Below are positions 6,794 to 12,970 of a stretch of DNA of 17,096 nucleotides, one piece after another; position 1 is the stretch's first letter, and each line of letters opens with the position of its first letter. Source of the stretch: Candidatus Cloacimonadota bacterium. Its GTDB lineage: Bacteria; Cloacimonadota; Cloacimonadia; Cloacimonadales; TCS61. The translations under genes were made by a program, and so were the position numbers. The stretch covers positions 1 to 17,096 of the forward strand of contig JAOZPK010000042.1 of NCBI GenBank assembly GCA_029932755.1. Reading direction: 5' to 3'. The notes beneath the pieces are model-generated. The model was given only the letters and a program-made list of their open reading frames with translations, was not told the DNA's origin and ran no database searches.

Positions 6794-8194
6794 TTATTTC
6801 ACTTGTCTAATTATCCAATTTGTTATTTCTGTTAATGCTATGGGAGAAAATGTCTGTTCAGTTGTTGCATATTCACTAGGCGAACCCGTTTCACATTCTT
6901 GAAATAGATGATTTAAGTTTGGTAATTCCTTTATTGTAATATTTTTATTTCCACCTTTTACTAAAGCTCTCTCAATTGCTTCTAAATTCACTTTAGCGGA
7001 TACCTGTAAATCTTTTTCGCCATTAATAGCTAATACCGGACATTTTACTTTTTCTAATGTTGGAGAAGGATCGTATTTTATAAAATACTGTATCCAGCGA
7101 CTTGTTAATTGATCCACCTGTAATTTAATAAAGTCGGCTTCACTCATCCCTACCGGATTTTCTGGTTCAGGATTATCTTTTAATGTTTGTTTGATATAGT
7201 TTGTTAATTCTGTTTTTAAGGTTTCCGTATCGGTCGATTTTATAACAATATCAAAAGCTGCTTTATTAATGCTTCTTGTTTCTTGTAATTCTCCTTCACT
7301 AACACCCATAGACTTGCCTATTAATTCTTGTTGCAATAATAGTAATTGATCGCCACGTATCCCCGTCCCTGCTAATAAAATAATAAAACTTATTTCTTTA
7401 GTTTCAGCTGCAACTATTGGTGCAATTATTCCTCCTTCGCTGTGACCAATTAATCCAATTTGATTCTTGTTTATTTCTTTTCTTGTTTGTAAATAGATTA
7501 TTGCAGATTTAACATCTGTAGCAAAATCTAATGAAGTTGCGGTTGCAAAATCTCCTTTCGATTCGGCAGTTCCACGGTCATCAAATCTTAATACTGCAAT
7601 TCCGTTTTTCGTTAAATGGTTTGCCAAAACAAGAAAAGGTTTATGTCCCATAATTTCTTCATCTCTGTTCTGTGGTCCACTTCCACTTATTAAAACAACA
7701 GCCGGAAAATTACCATCTTTTTCAGGTAAAGTTAATGTTCCTGCCAACACAATTTTATCTTTTATGTTTTTAAACGTAACATCTTCCGAATAGTAAGAAT
7801 AGGGCTTAGTTGGTTCTTGAGGTCTAATTATTAGTTTTTTTTCAATTTCTTCTTTTGTTAAATTCAATGGAAAAGATTGCCCCGATTGTTTAAAGGTTCC
7901 AACAAAAACATTTTTCTTATCCAAAGTTCCTTCATACTGAATGTCAGCATTTGATATTTCAAGTTTTAAAATTGAGTTTTCATAGCTTGTAGAAGTTACA
8001 GGAATTCCTTTTGTTCCCTGGTCAGGACTGTCCATTGTTGAGCTATAACCCTTGTCTGCTTGGGTTATGTTAAAAACTAATCTTAGTTGAGTTCCTTGAA
8101 CGTTTAATATTCCATTCCATTGACCTGTAATGTCTTGAGCATACATTGGTAATGTTACTAAAGTTATAATTATAAATGCTATTATTTTTTTCAT
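6794..8194 (-). CDS. Exported alpha/beta hydrolase (serine esterase/peptidase-like)
   Basis: A 466-residue protein. A signal peptide (about 1-19, cleaved after MYA-Q) precedes a beta-rich N-terminal domain (20-130, beginning ITGQWNGIL) of the type found in Bacteroidota secreted hydrolases. An alpha/beta hydrolase core follows: ISGSGPQNRDE (169-179), FDDRGTAES (204-212), nucleophile elbow GHSEGG (250-255) with Ser252, Asp395 in GEKDLQV and His429 in NLNHLF, so the catalytic triad is complete. Substrate is unknown; an acyl ester or small peptide in the periplasm is plausible. Its ATG overlaps the sdpI stop (ATGA), so it is translated with sdpI. RBS purines (AAAGAGGGA) lie inside the sdpI 3' end. 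It may take part in the envelope or antimicrobial-peptide response of the sdpRI locus; this is inference from position only. Confidence 0.85.
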   Translation of the reverse strand: MKKIIAFIIITLVTLPMYAQDITGQWNGILNVQGTQLRLVFNITQADKGYSSTMDSPDQGTKGIPVTSTSYENSILKLEISNADIQYEGTLDKKNVFVGTFKQSGQSFPLNLTKEEIEKKLIIRPQEPTKPYSYYSEDVTFKNIKDKIVLAGTLTLPEKDGNFPAVVLISGSGPQNRDEEIMGHKPFLVLANHLTKNGIAVLRFDDRGTAESKGDFATATSLDFATDVKSAIIYLQTRKEINKNQIGLIGHSEGGIIAPIVAAETKEISFIILLAGTGIRGDQLLLLQQELIGKSMGVSEGELQETRSINKAAFDIVIKSTDTETLKTELTNYIKQTLKDNPEPENPVGMSEADFIKLQVDQLTSRWIQYFIKYDPSPTLEKVKCPVLAINGEKDLQVSAKVNLEAIERALVKGGNKNITIKELPNLNHLFQECETGSPSEYATTEQTFSPIALTEITNWIIRQVK

Positions 8195-8847
8195 TTTATT
8201 CCCTCTTTCTTATAAAGCAAAAATGAATAGAGAACTGAATACAACAAGAGAGCCATAAATAGAACAAACATAATTGTGAGTGCTGTTGTGTTATTTCCCC
8301 AGATAGCAGGAATGAAGATCATTAATAATCCACTTAAAACAAAGCAAACACCACCCACTTTGTGAGTTTTACGCCAGACATACTCTGAAGAAAGAGTCCA
8401 GGGAGTACGAATTCCAATAAAAAAACTGGAAGGCATTTTTGGTAGAATATTTCCAAGCAGAATAAACATTAAACCAAGAGCATAATAAATAAAACAACCG
8501 GTAGATGAAACCAACTCTGCACCTAGAAGTAAAGTATAGATGTGAATTATTGCAAAAAAGGAAATTATAATATTTGTGATAAGTGGAACCATACGAGAAA
8601 ATCTTTCCGGTGTTTCACGATAACGAACAGAGATGATCGGTAGAGTCAACATTAAAATAAACAATAATGCATTAATTCCAGGGAATAATAAAACGGCTGT
8701 CCATTTGCCGGTGTACCCATCAATCTCTCCGCGAATATTCCAATGACTCGGGATCTTTGCATCATTAGCTATAAATGAGCTGAGATAAAGTGCTAATACT
8801 ATCTGCACAATTATTATAATTATGCTTAGCCAAAATTTCTTATTCAT
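8191..8847 (-). CDS. sdpI: SdpI family membrane protein (DUF1648; immunity-like)
   Basis: A 218-residue membrane protein with six likely transmembrane segments (about 7-26, 52-72, 88-110, 117-134, 166-182, 188-213). The N-terminal DUF1648 signature IPSHWNIRGEIDGYTGKW (32-49) and the SdpI-domain signature FFIGIRTPWTLSSEYVWRKTH (142-162, broken here only by its own numbering) are both recognisable. In Bacillus subtilis SdpI gives immunity to the SdpC toxin and sequesters SdpR at the membrane. The frame opens at 8868, but ATG 8847 is preferred: AGGAG lies 7 nt upstream and MNKKFWLS opens the first helix. No sdpABC toxin genes are present, as in most orphan sdpRI pairs. It lies downstream of sdpR across a repeat-filled 193-bp gap and is coupled to the hydrolase gene. 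Confidence 0.88.
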   Translation of the reverse strand: MNKKFWLSIIIIIVQIVLALYLSSFIANDAKIPSHWNIRGEIDGYTGKWTAVLLFPGINALLFILMLTLPIISVRYRETPERFSRMVPLITNIIISFFAIIHIYTLLLGAELVSSTGCFIYYALGLMFILLGNILPKMPSSFFIGIRTPWTLSSEYVWRKTHKVGGVCFVLSGLLMIFIPAIWGNNTTALTIMFVLFMALLLYSVLYSFLLYKKEGIK

Positions 8848-8867
8848 CTTTACTCTCCTTCTTATCA

Positions 8868-8889
8868 CGGCGTAGTTTTAACGAAGCCG
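8868..8889. repeat. Short hairpin of a CGGC...GCCG repeat just upstream of sdpI
   Basis: CGGC at 8868-8871 and GCCG at 8886-8889 flank a GTAGTTTTAACGAA loop; further pairing is imperfect. The segment sits immediately before the sdpI ribosome site and next to the larger palindrome at 8925-9024. The sequence style (CGGCGTAGTTTTAACGAAG) resembles dispersed intergenic repeats of FCB-group genomes, but only one copy is in the window. Confidence 0.4.
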
Positions 8890-8924
8890 GATTTTATTTT
8901 ACGAAATTCTATCAACAAACTATC

Positions 8925-9024
8925 TGTCACACTGAGTAATCCCGATTTATCGGGATATATCGAAGTGCTCTTTAGATATCTCCTTCGATACAATTCAGCT
9001 AAAGCAGAATCACTCAGGATGACA
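8925..9024. repeat. 100-bp MITE-like imperfect palindrome between sdpR and sdpI
   Basis: Outer arms TGTCACACTGAGT (8925-8937) and ACTCAGGATGACA (9012-9024) pair at 11 of 13 positions. Inside them lie ATCCCGA/TCGGGAT (8939-8945 with 8950-8956, 4-nt loop) and TATCGAAG/CTTCGATA (8958-8965 with 8983-8990, perfect). No coding capacity. A partial copy of the right arm occurs at 11532-11556, so the element is dispersed. It lies within the presumed sdpR-sdpI transcript and could form a long RNA hairpin there. Confidence 0.75.
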
Positions 9025-9040
9025 TAATTACAGATTTAAA

Positions 9041-9307
9041 TTAACTTTTTCCAAAAATATTTATCATATGTGATAAAAAATCTTCCAGTACACTAGTATT
9101 TAGAAAATATGTAATGAACTGTCCATTCTTTTCCGATTGGATGAGATCAGCATTTTTTAGTGTTTTTAAGTGTTCACTGATAGTTGGTTTGGAAACATTG
9201 AATTTTTCCGCAATTTCACCGGCTGTCATCTCTTTTTTTTTCAATAGATCAATAATCTTTCGTCTATTTGCATCCGAAAGAGCCTTGAACACTTTATCAC
9301 TAACCAT
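9041..9307 (-). CDS. sdpR: ArsR-family autorepressor SdpR
   Basis: An 88-residue winged-helix protein with the SdpR pattern: VFKALSDANRRKIIDLLKK (6-24), then the DNA-reading helix region TAGEIAEKFNVSKPTISEHL (28-47), then wing residues and FITYFLNTSVLEDFL. It lacks the Cys metal motif of ArsR/SmtB sensors, as expected for SdpR, which responds to membrane SdpI instead of metal. It should repress its own promoter; a dyad overlaps the candidate -10 upstream. The best Shine-Dalgarno (AAGGAG, 9330-9325) is 17 nt before ATG 9307, unusually far; an in-frame ATA at 9316 would sit 8 nt from it. ATG 9307 is kept because the conserved VFKAL start follows closely. Confidence 0.9.
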   Translation of the reverse strand: MVSDKVFKALSDANRRKIIDLLKKKEMTAGEIAEKFNVSKPTISEHLKTLKNADLIQSEKNGQFITYFLNTSVLEDFLSHMINIFGKS

Positions 9308-9332
9308 ATCTCTTATCTTATTTTCTCCTTAT

Positions 9333-9374
9333 TTAGATGATTACCTAATTACCGAATAGTTTCTAGCTTGTCAA
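9333..9374 (-). promoter_or_regulatory. Candidate sdpR promoter with overlapping operator dyad
   Basis: On the minus strand TTGACA (9374-9369) is followed after 17 nt by TAATTA (9351-9346), a poor -10 box. Overlapping it is the dyad TTAGGT-AATC-ATCTAA (9348-9333), five of six positions paired, and a direct repeat of GGTAAT. A dyad over the -10 of an ArsR-family gene is the usual autoregulatory layout. The operator role is inferred. Confidence 0.45.
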
Positions 9375-9420
9375 TTTATTTTTTTAGTACATTTTGAAGG
9401 AGTTAGAAAAAAATAATCTC

Positions 9421-9574
9421 GTTACGAAGTTTGTCTTCGTAATGTATATTAAGCTTTGTGTTCCCAAGACGAACTTGGGAACAAGAATGTAACACACACC
9501 ACGGCTAAGCCGTACCCCTCTCAGAGAGGATTTTTCAGAATTTTTTTTCGTGTATCTTAGCGTTCTTCGTGGCT
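9421..9574. repeat. Repeat island in the sdpR/HAD divergent intergenic region
   Basis: Four palindromes lie in a row: TTACGAAG-tttgt-CTTCGTAA (9422-9442), GTTCCCAAG-acgaa-CTTGGGAAC (9460-9482, near copy of the hairpin at 5121-5144), ACGGCTAAGCCGT (9501-9513), and CCTCTCAGAGAGG (9517-9529) followed by ATTTTT, which could act as a plus-strand terminator. A segment of the type TTCGTGTATCTTAGCG follows (from about 9548). The region fills most of the 343-bp gap between the two divergent genes. A minus-strand frame of 74 codons across it is made from the repeats and is not called a gene. Confidence 0.65.
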
Positions 9575-9601
9575 TATAAATAAAGTTACTGGTTAAAAAC
9601 A

Positions 9602-9631
9602 TTGACACGAAATCCTCAAAAATTGCTTTTC
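9602..9631 (+). promoter_or_regulatory. Candidate promoter of the HAD phosphatase gene
   Basis: TTGACA at 9602-9607 (followed by CG, as in the element ahead of the saccharopine operon), then 16 nt, then TGCTTTTC (9624-9631), a partial match to TAnnTTTG. Distance from the box to the start codon is 43 nt. The -35-like box is clear and the downstream element weak. Confidence 0.4.
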
Positions 9632-9650
9632 ATTTTCAATAGGAAAATTT

Positions 9651-10274
9651 ATGAAATATAAACTGATAATATTTGATTTTGATGGAACTCTGGCCGATTC
9701 GTTTCCCTGGTTTGTTAAAACCATGGATGTGGTTGCAGAGAAATTTAAATTGAATAGATTTGAAAAAGATGAATTAGCGGAAATTCGCAAATTAGATGCT
9801 GCAGGTTTTATAAAACACTTAAAGATACCACTTTATAAAATTCCTAAGATCTCAACATTTATGCGTAATATGATGAGTGAACAGATCGAAGAGATCAAGT
9901 TGTTTGATGGGATTGCAAGTATGTTCCATGAGCTAAAAGCAAAGGGCTATAAAATTGCAATTGTCAGTACTAATTCTAAAGACAATATTCATAAAGTTCT
10001 AGGTGAGAGCCTGTTTTCTTTAAATGATCATTTTGTGGCAGGTGTTTCTCTTTTCGGCAAGGAATCTAAACTGAAAAAAGTGTTGAGAATGAGTGGAATT
10101 AATAAAAAAGATGCGATCTATATTGGTGATGAACTACGTGATATTCAAGCCTCAAAGAAAATAGGTATTTCCTGTGGTTCTGTAGCGTGGGGAGTTAATG
10201 ATGCAGATGCTTTGGCAGCACTTTCTCCTGATGAAATGTTTTATGAAGTAGAGCAAATTCTACAACGAATTTGA
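9651..10274 (+). CDS. HAD-superfamily phosphatase (phosphoglycolate phosphatase-like)
   Basis: A 207-residue protein with all four HAD motifs: DFDGTLADS (9-17; nucleophile Asp9, general acid Asp11), STNS (106-109, motif II), lysines 142/143 in KLKKVL (motif III) and GDELRD (159-164; Asp160, Asp164 bind Mg). The helical insert between motif I and II makes it a subclass IA enzyme, like Gph or pyrophosphatase PpaX. It hydrolyses a small phosphomonoester in the cytoplasm; the substrate cannot be told from sequence. RBS: AGGAAA close to ATG 9651. It is a single-gene unit on the plus strand between a repeat island and the convergent mnmH; downstream sequence to 10468 shows no strong terminator. Confidence 0.85.
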   Translation: MKYKLIIFDFDGTLADSFPWFVKTMDVVAEKFKLNRFEKDELAEIRKLDAAGFIKHLKIPLYKIPKISTFMRNMMSEQIEEIKLFDGIASMFHELKAKGYKIAIVSTNSKDNIHKVLGESLFSLNDHFVAGVSLFGKESKLKKVLRMSGINKKDAIYIGDELRDIQASKKIGISCGSVAWGVNDADALAALSPDEMFYEVEQILQRI

Positions 10275-10301
10275 TCAATATAGGATAAGAATAGAAGCCA
10301 A

Positions 10302-10376
10302 TTAGCGTATTTCATATCTAGCTGGAGAACTTTGAGCATGATCATAAATAATATTTCCGTCATATTGGTCATCCAT
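10302..10376 (-). other. Possible 24-residue micro-ORF or gene remnant downstream of mnmH
   Basis: In the 194-bp gap between the HAD gene and mnmH, the minus strand reads ATG at 10376 to TAA at 10302. The peptide starts MDDQYDGNIIYDHAQ and ends ARYEIR; its composition (Asp, Tyr, Asn, Pro, Arg) looks like protein and not like the A+T-rich noise around it. An in-frame TAA lies four codons upstream and there is no clear ribosome site, so it may be the eroded tail of a lost gene. I do not recognise it. The rest of 10275-10468 shows nothing else apart from a weak TTAATAAT/ATTATTAA inverted repeat. Confidence 0.25.
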
Positions 10377-10468
10377 TTTGTACTTCTTTTAAAAGTTATT
10401 TTATTTTGATTAATAATAAACTACAAATCATTTCGATTAAATAAATTATTAATGTTAAACGAAAAAGT

Positions 10469-11494
10469 TCAATTCCTTTTCACAAACTCAATTACTTTTT
10501 CAGCATTAATTTCTGCGTTATTACTTTCAAGTTTAAGCGAAATTACCGTCTGCCCTTCTCTTTTCTCAAGACCGTAAGTATAGGTTTTATCGTAATAATC
10601 TAAAATAATATCGGTAGCTATATAATAATCTTCTGCTTCAATTGCTTCTATTGCCAATTTAGTATTTAATCCGCCCAATCTGCGGGAAATATTTGTTATT
10701 GAGTTTATGAGATCTTCTTTGTCAAAATTTGCATAATCTTTTATCAGCCGGCTAATGCGGTTCTTTTTGGAGACTTCAACTTTGATAACGGTTGCAGTTC
10801 TAATTTGCGAAAATAGATCATCAGGAATTTTCACTCTTCCTATCATTCTGCTTTCATCTTCCAACCAAATATTTTTCTGAGGATCAAATTTAGTTAGCTG
10901 TGTTGCCAGGTCATTTTCAAATTGTTGTGTTGTGGGTTGGTCAGCTTGCCCAAGTGCGCCAAAAGCAGAGCCTTTATGATTTGCGATTCCTTCCAGATCC
11001 AGCATTTGTTTGTTTGTCTTTCCAATTTCTCCTAGGATTTCGGTTTTCCCACTTCCAGTCATTCCACCAATCACGATGAGCTTATATTCTGTATTAAAGG
11101 AATCGAGTACATAATTGCGGTAAGCTTTATATCCACCAACTAACCGATATATTTTCTTCCCTGCAGTTTGGAAGAGATGTCCCATCCCTTCGCTGCGAAA
11201 TCCTCCACGCCAGCAATAAATGCAAATTTCCTGCGATGGCACTAATTTATGTAATTCATCTAGATAATGATCAGTTTTTTCTGCAATATATTCTAAGGCT
11301 TTTGCAATAGCGGTATCGCGGCTTTCCTGTTTATATTTTGTGCCCACAACAGCACGTTCTTCATTAGAAAATATGGGAATATTAAGTGCACCTGTTATGT
11401 GTCCGTCACTAAATTCAGCTGGAGTGCGAACATCAATTATAGGCAGATCTTTTGAAATTTTTATGAACTCATGAATTTTTATTGTCTTCAACAT
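10469..11494 (-). CDS. mnmH: tRNA 2-selenouridine/2-geranylthiouridine synthase
   Basis: A 341-residue protein, near the family length (E. coli about 364). An N-terminal rhodanese domain (1-130: IIDVRTPAEFSDGHITGALNIP 19-40 in part, catalytic Cys94 in CWRGGFRSEG) is fused to a P-loop domain with GGMTGSGKTE (143-152), DLEGIANHKGSAFG after it, and an IWLEDESRMIG motif. MnmH geranylates 2-thiouridine at tRNA wobble position 34 (Lys, Glu, Gln) and replaces sulfur with selenium from selenophosphate. Its presence suggests the organism makes selenophosphate (selD expected elsewhere). The Shine-Dalgarno is weak (GTGAG just before ATG). It sits alone between the HAD gene and a repeat remnant. Confidence 0.92.
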   Translation of the reverse strand: MLKTIKIHEFIKISKDLPIIDVRTPAEFSDGHITGALNIPIFSNEERAVVGTKYKQESRDTAIAKALEYIAEKTDHYLDELHKLVPSQEICIYCWRGGFRSEGMGHLFQTAGKKIYRLVGGYKAYRNYVLDSFNTEYKLIVIGGMTGSGKTEILGEIGKTNKQMLDLEGIANHKGSAFGALGQADQPTTQQFENDLATQLTKFDPQKNIWLEDESRMIGRVKIPDDLFSQIRTATVIKVEVSKKNRISRLIKDYANFDKEDLINSITNISRRLGGLNTKLAIEAIEAEDYYIATDIILDYYDKTYTYGLEKREGQTVISLKLESNNAEINAEKVIEFVKRN

Positions 11495-11531
11495 TTTCTC
11501 ACGTGCTAGTTGATCTTCTCCTCAGCCTTAG

Positions 11532-11556
11532 TCCTTCGACTCCGCTCAGGATGACA
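11532..11556. repeat. Partial copy of the 8925-9024 palindromic repeat
   Basis: The segment begins TCCTTCGACTCCGCTCAGG and ends ATGACA. Its two ends match the right half of the larger element (TCCTTCGA at 8981-8988 and CTCAGGATGACA at 9013-9024), with the middle deleted or variant. It lies between mnmH and the phosphodiesterase gene. The 92-bp gap (11495-11586) shows no other feature. Confidence 0.55.
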
Positions 11557-11586
11557 CAAGCTTCGACTGTAAGATAGAAAGACAGA

Positions 11587-12819
11587 TCATTTTACAAGTA
11601 TTTCTTCCAGAACTTCCAAACGACCTTCCGGTGCATCGGGAGCATCTGCATAAGGTTTTATTCCCAATAATTCACAGATCAATGGATAAACGTGAATATT
11701 TTCAAATGTTCCGATCTTATAATTAGATTTTATTTGCGGTCCCATTGCATAAAATATTCCATGCATATTTTTTACTGCAGGATCGTAGCCATGAGTGCCG
11801 TTAGATTTGTACTCTTCAGCTTTTGTTAAGATCAACCAACCCTCATCTGCAACTAATACAAATTCACCGGTATTCCTGTTAACAAAATGATATCTCTCGG
11901 GAACTTCATCACGTTTATAGGTTGAAAGGTGTTCAACATTTTTTAACTGCTTATCTATTTGGTCTATCAAAGTATCATTCTTCTCTTTTAAATGAATTTG
12001 CATAACAGGTCCGCCACCGTAGTTAGAAAGGGCACTCATATCGGAAACAATATCATCCAAATAGATAATTCTATCTTGGCTAATTGTAGTCATCCCATGA
12101 TCGCTAACCAGAATCAGATTAATCTCATCAGCAATATCCAATTTTTTTATTCCATCCAGAATGTATCCCAAAATGTCATCCATATATTTTAGGGTTGGGA
12201 TGAGATCGGGATTCTCGGGTCCATATTTATGCCCATCAGAATCAGGTTCATCAAAATACAACATCACCAGATGAGGTCGTTTTTCTTCAGACAATTGAAG
12301 CCAATTCATCACAGAATCTACACGAGCTAGGTAAGGGAAATTATGATCGTAAGCTTTAACAATTGAGGGTAAATAACCCTTTATTGGAGCTTCTGATCCA
12401 ACCCAAAAATAGGAAGCACTTTTAACATTTTGCCTTTCTGCAGTCACCCAGATTGGCTCTGCTCCATACCATTTTGCATCTCGAACTTTAGATTTATCAG
12501 CAATTTGGTAAACTTCCTTAAATTCATTGTCATAAAATTTATTTGCCGTTATCATGTTAGTTGCTGCATAGGCTCCAGTTGCCAGTGCGTAATGATTTGG
12601 AAATGTTTTAGATGGAAAAACAGGTTGGATCGATTCTGCTTTTACACCGTTATCTCGCACAAAATCAAGATTTGGTGTTTCTGTTTTTGTATCATAATCA
12701 TATCTGAAACCATCAAATGAAACCATGAGTACATAAGGTTCACCTGCAAAAAGGCAGATGGAAAGTGTGATCAATAGCAAGATAAATATTATACGTTTTA
12801 GTGTAATTTTTAAATCCAT
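11587..12819 (-). CDS. Exported NPP-type phosphodiesterase/nucleotide pyrophosphatase (alkaline phosphatase superfamily)
   Basis: A 410-residue protein with a signal peptide (about 1-25, ending LSICLFA-G). It shows the full metal and nucleophile set of the ENPP family: Asp36 in VSFDGFR, nucleophile Thr72 in FPSKTFPNHYALATG, Asp193 and His197 in FDEPDSDGHKYGP, Asp240-His241 in SDHGM, and a later His in GTHGYDP. These enzymes cleave nucleoside di- and triphosphates, dinucleotides or phosphodiesters outside the cytoplasm, usually to recover phosphate or nucleosides. The frame opens at 12849, but ATG 12819 is preferred: AAGGAG is close upstream and the signal peptide begins right there. The upstream extension is only read-through into the repeat at 12842-12963. 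It is probably a single-gene unit. Confidence 0.92.
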   Translation of the reverse strand: MDLKITLKRIIFILLLITLSICLFAGEPYVLMVSFDGFRYDYDTKTETPNLDFVRDNGVKAESIQPVFPSKTFPNHYALATGAYAATNMITANKFYDNEFKEVYQIADKSKVRDAKWYGAEPIWVTAERQNVKSASYFWVGSEAPIKGYLPSIVKAYDHNFPYLARVDSVMNWLQLSEEKRPHLVMLYFDEPDSDGHKYGPENPDLIPTLKYMDDILGYILDGIKKLDIADEINLILVSDHGMTTISQDRIIYLDDIVSDMSALSNYGGGPVMQIHLKEKNDTLIDQIDKQLKNVEHLSTYKRDEVPERYHFVNRNTGEFVLVADEGWLILTKAEEYKSNGTHGYDPAVKNMHGIFYAMGPQIKSNYKIGTFENIHVYPLICELLGIKPYADAPDAPEGRLEVLEEILVK

Positions 12820-12841
12820 ATCAACTCCTTTTACTTCACCT

Positions 12842-12963
12842 ATTGTCATTGCGAGGAGTCCCGAAATAGTCGGGACGACGTGGCAATCATTTCTTTCTTT
12901 TCTTGCTTAGTAGTTGAGATTGCTTCGTCTAATGCCGTTGACAAAAAAACTCGCAAAGACAAT
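12842..12963. repeat. 122-bp MITE-like element with terminal inverted repeats
   Basis: Ends ATTGTCATTGCGAG (12842-12855) and CTCGCAAAGACAAT (12950-12963) are inverted repeats with 13 of 14 positions paired. Inside lie a perfect 7-bp hairpin GTCCCGA-aatag-TCGGGAC (12858-12876) and GCAATC/GATTGC arms (about 12882-12887 and 12917-12922). The element is non-coding and fills most of the gap between the oligoendopeptidase stop (12971) and the phosphodiesterase start (12819). The TCATTGCGAG...TGGCAATC pattern is a type of dispersed intergenic palindrome known from many bacterial genomes. No target-site duplication could be made out. Confidence 0.75.
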
Positions 12964-12970
12964 CAAATTT

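Noticed and set aside
6651..6902. Plus-strand 83-codon frame
   Set aside because: Its 3' part is antisense to the hydrolase gene's last codons, which carry conserved sequence; composition is A+T-driven and no Shine-Dalgarno precedes it.
9114..9359. Plus-strand frame antisense to sdpR
   Set aside because: The sdpR frame has full winged-helix conservation; the antisense frame has no recognisable protein features.
9384..9608. Minus-strand 74-codon frame across the repeat island
   Set aside because: It is composed entirely of palindromic repeat DNA, has no ribosome site and the peptide simply translates the repeat arms (for example VPKFVLGTQ).
12820..12849. N-terminal extension of the phosphodiesterase to ATG 12849
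   Set aside because: The extra residues come from the ribosome-site region and the inverted-repeat element; ATG 12819 has the proper AAGGAG and starts a clean signal peptide.
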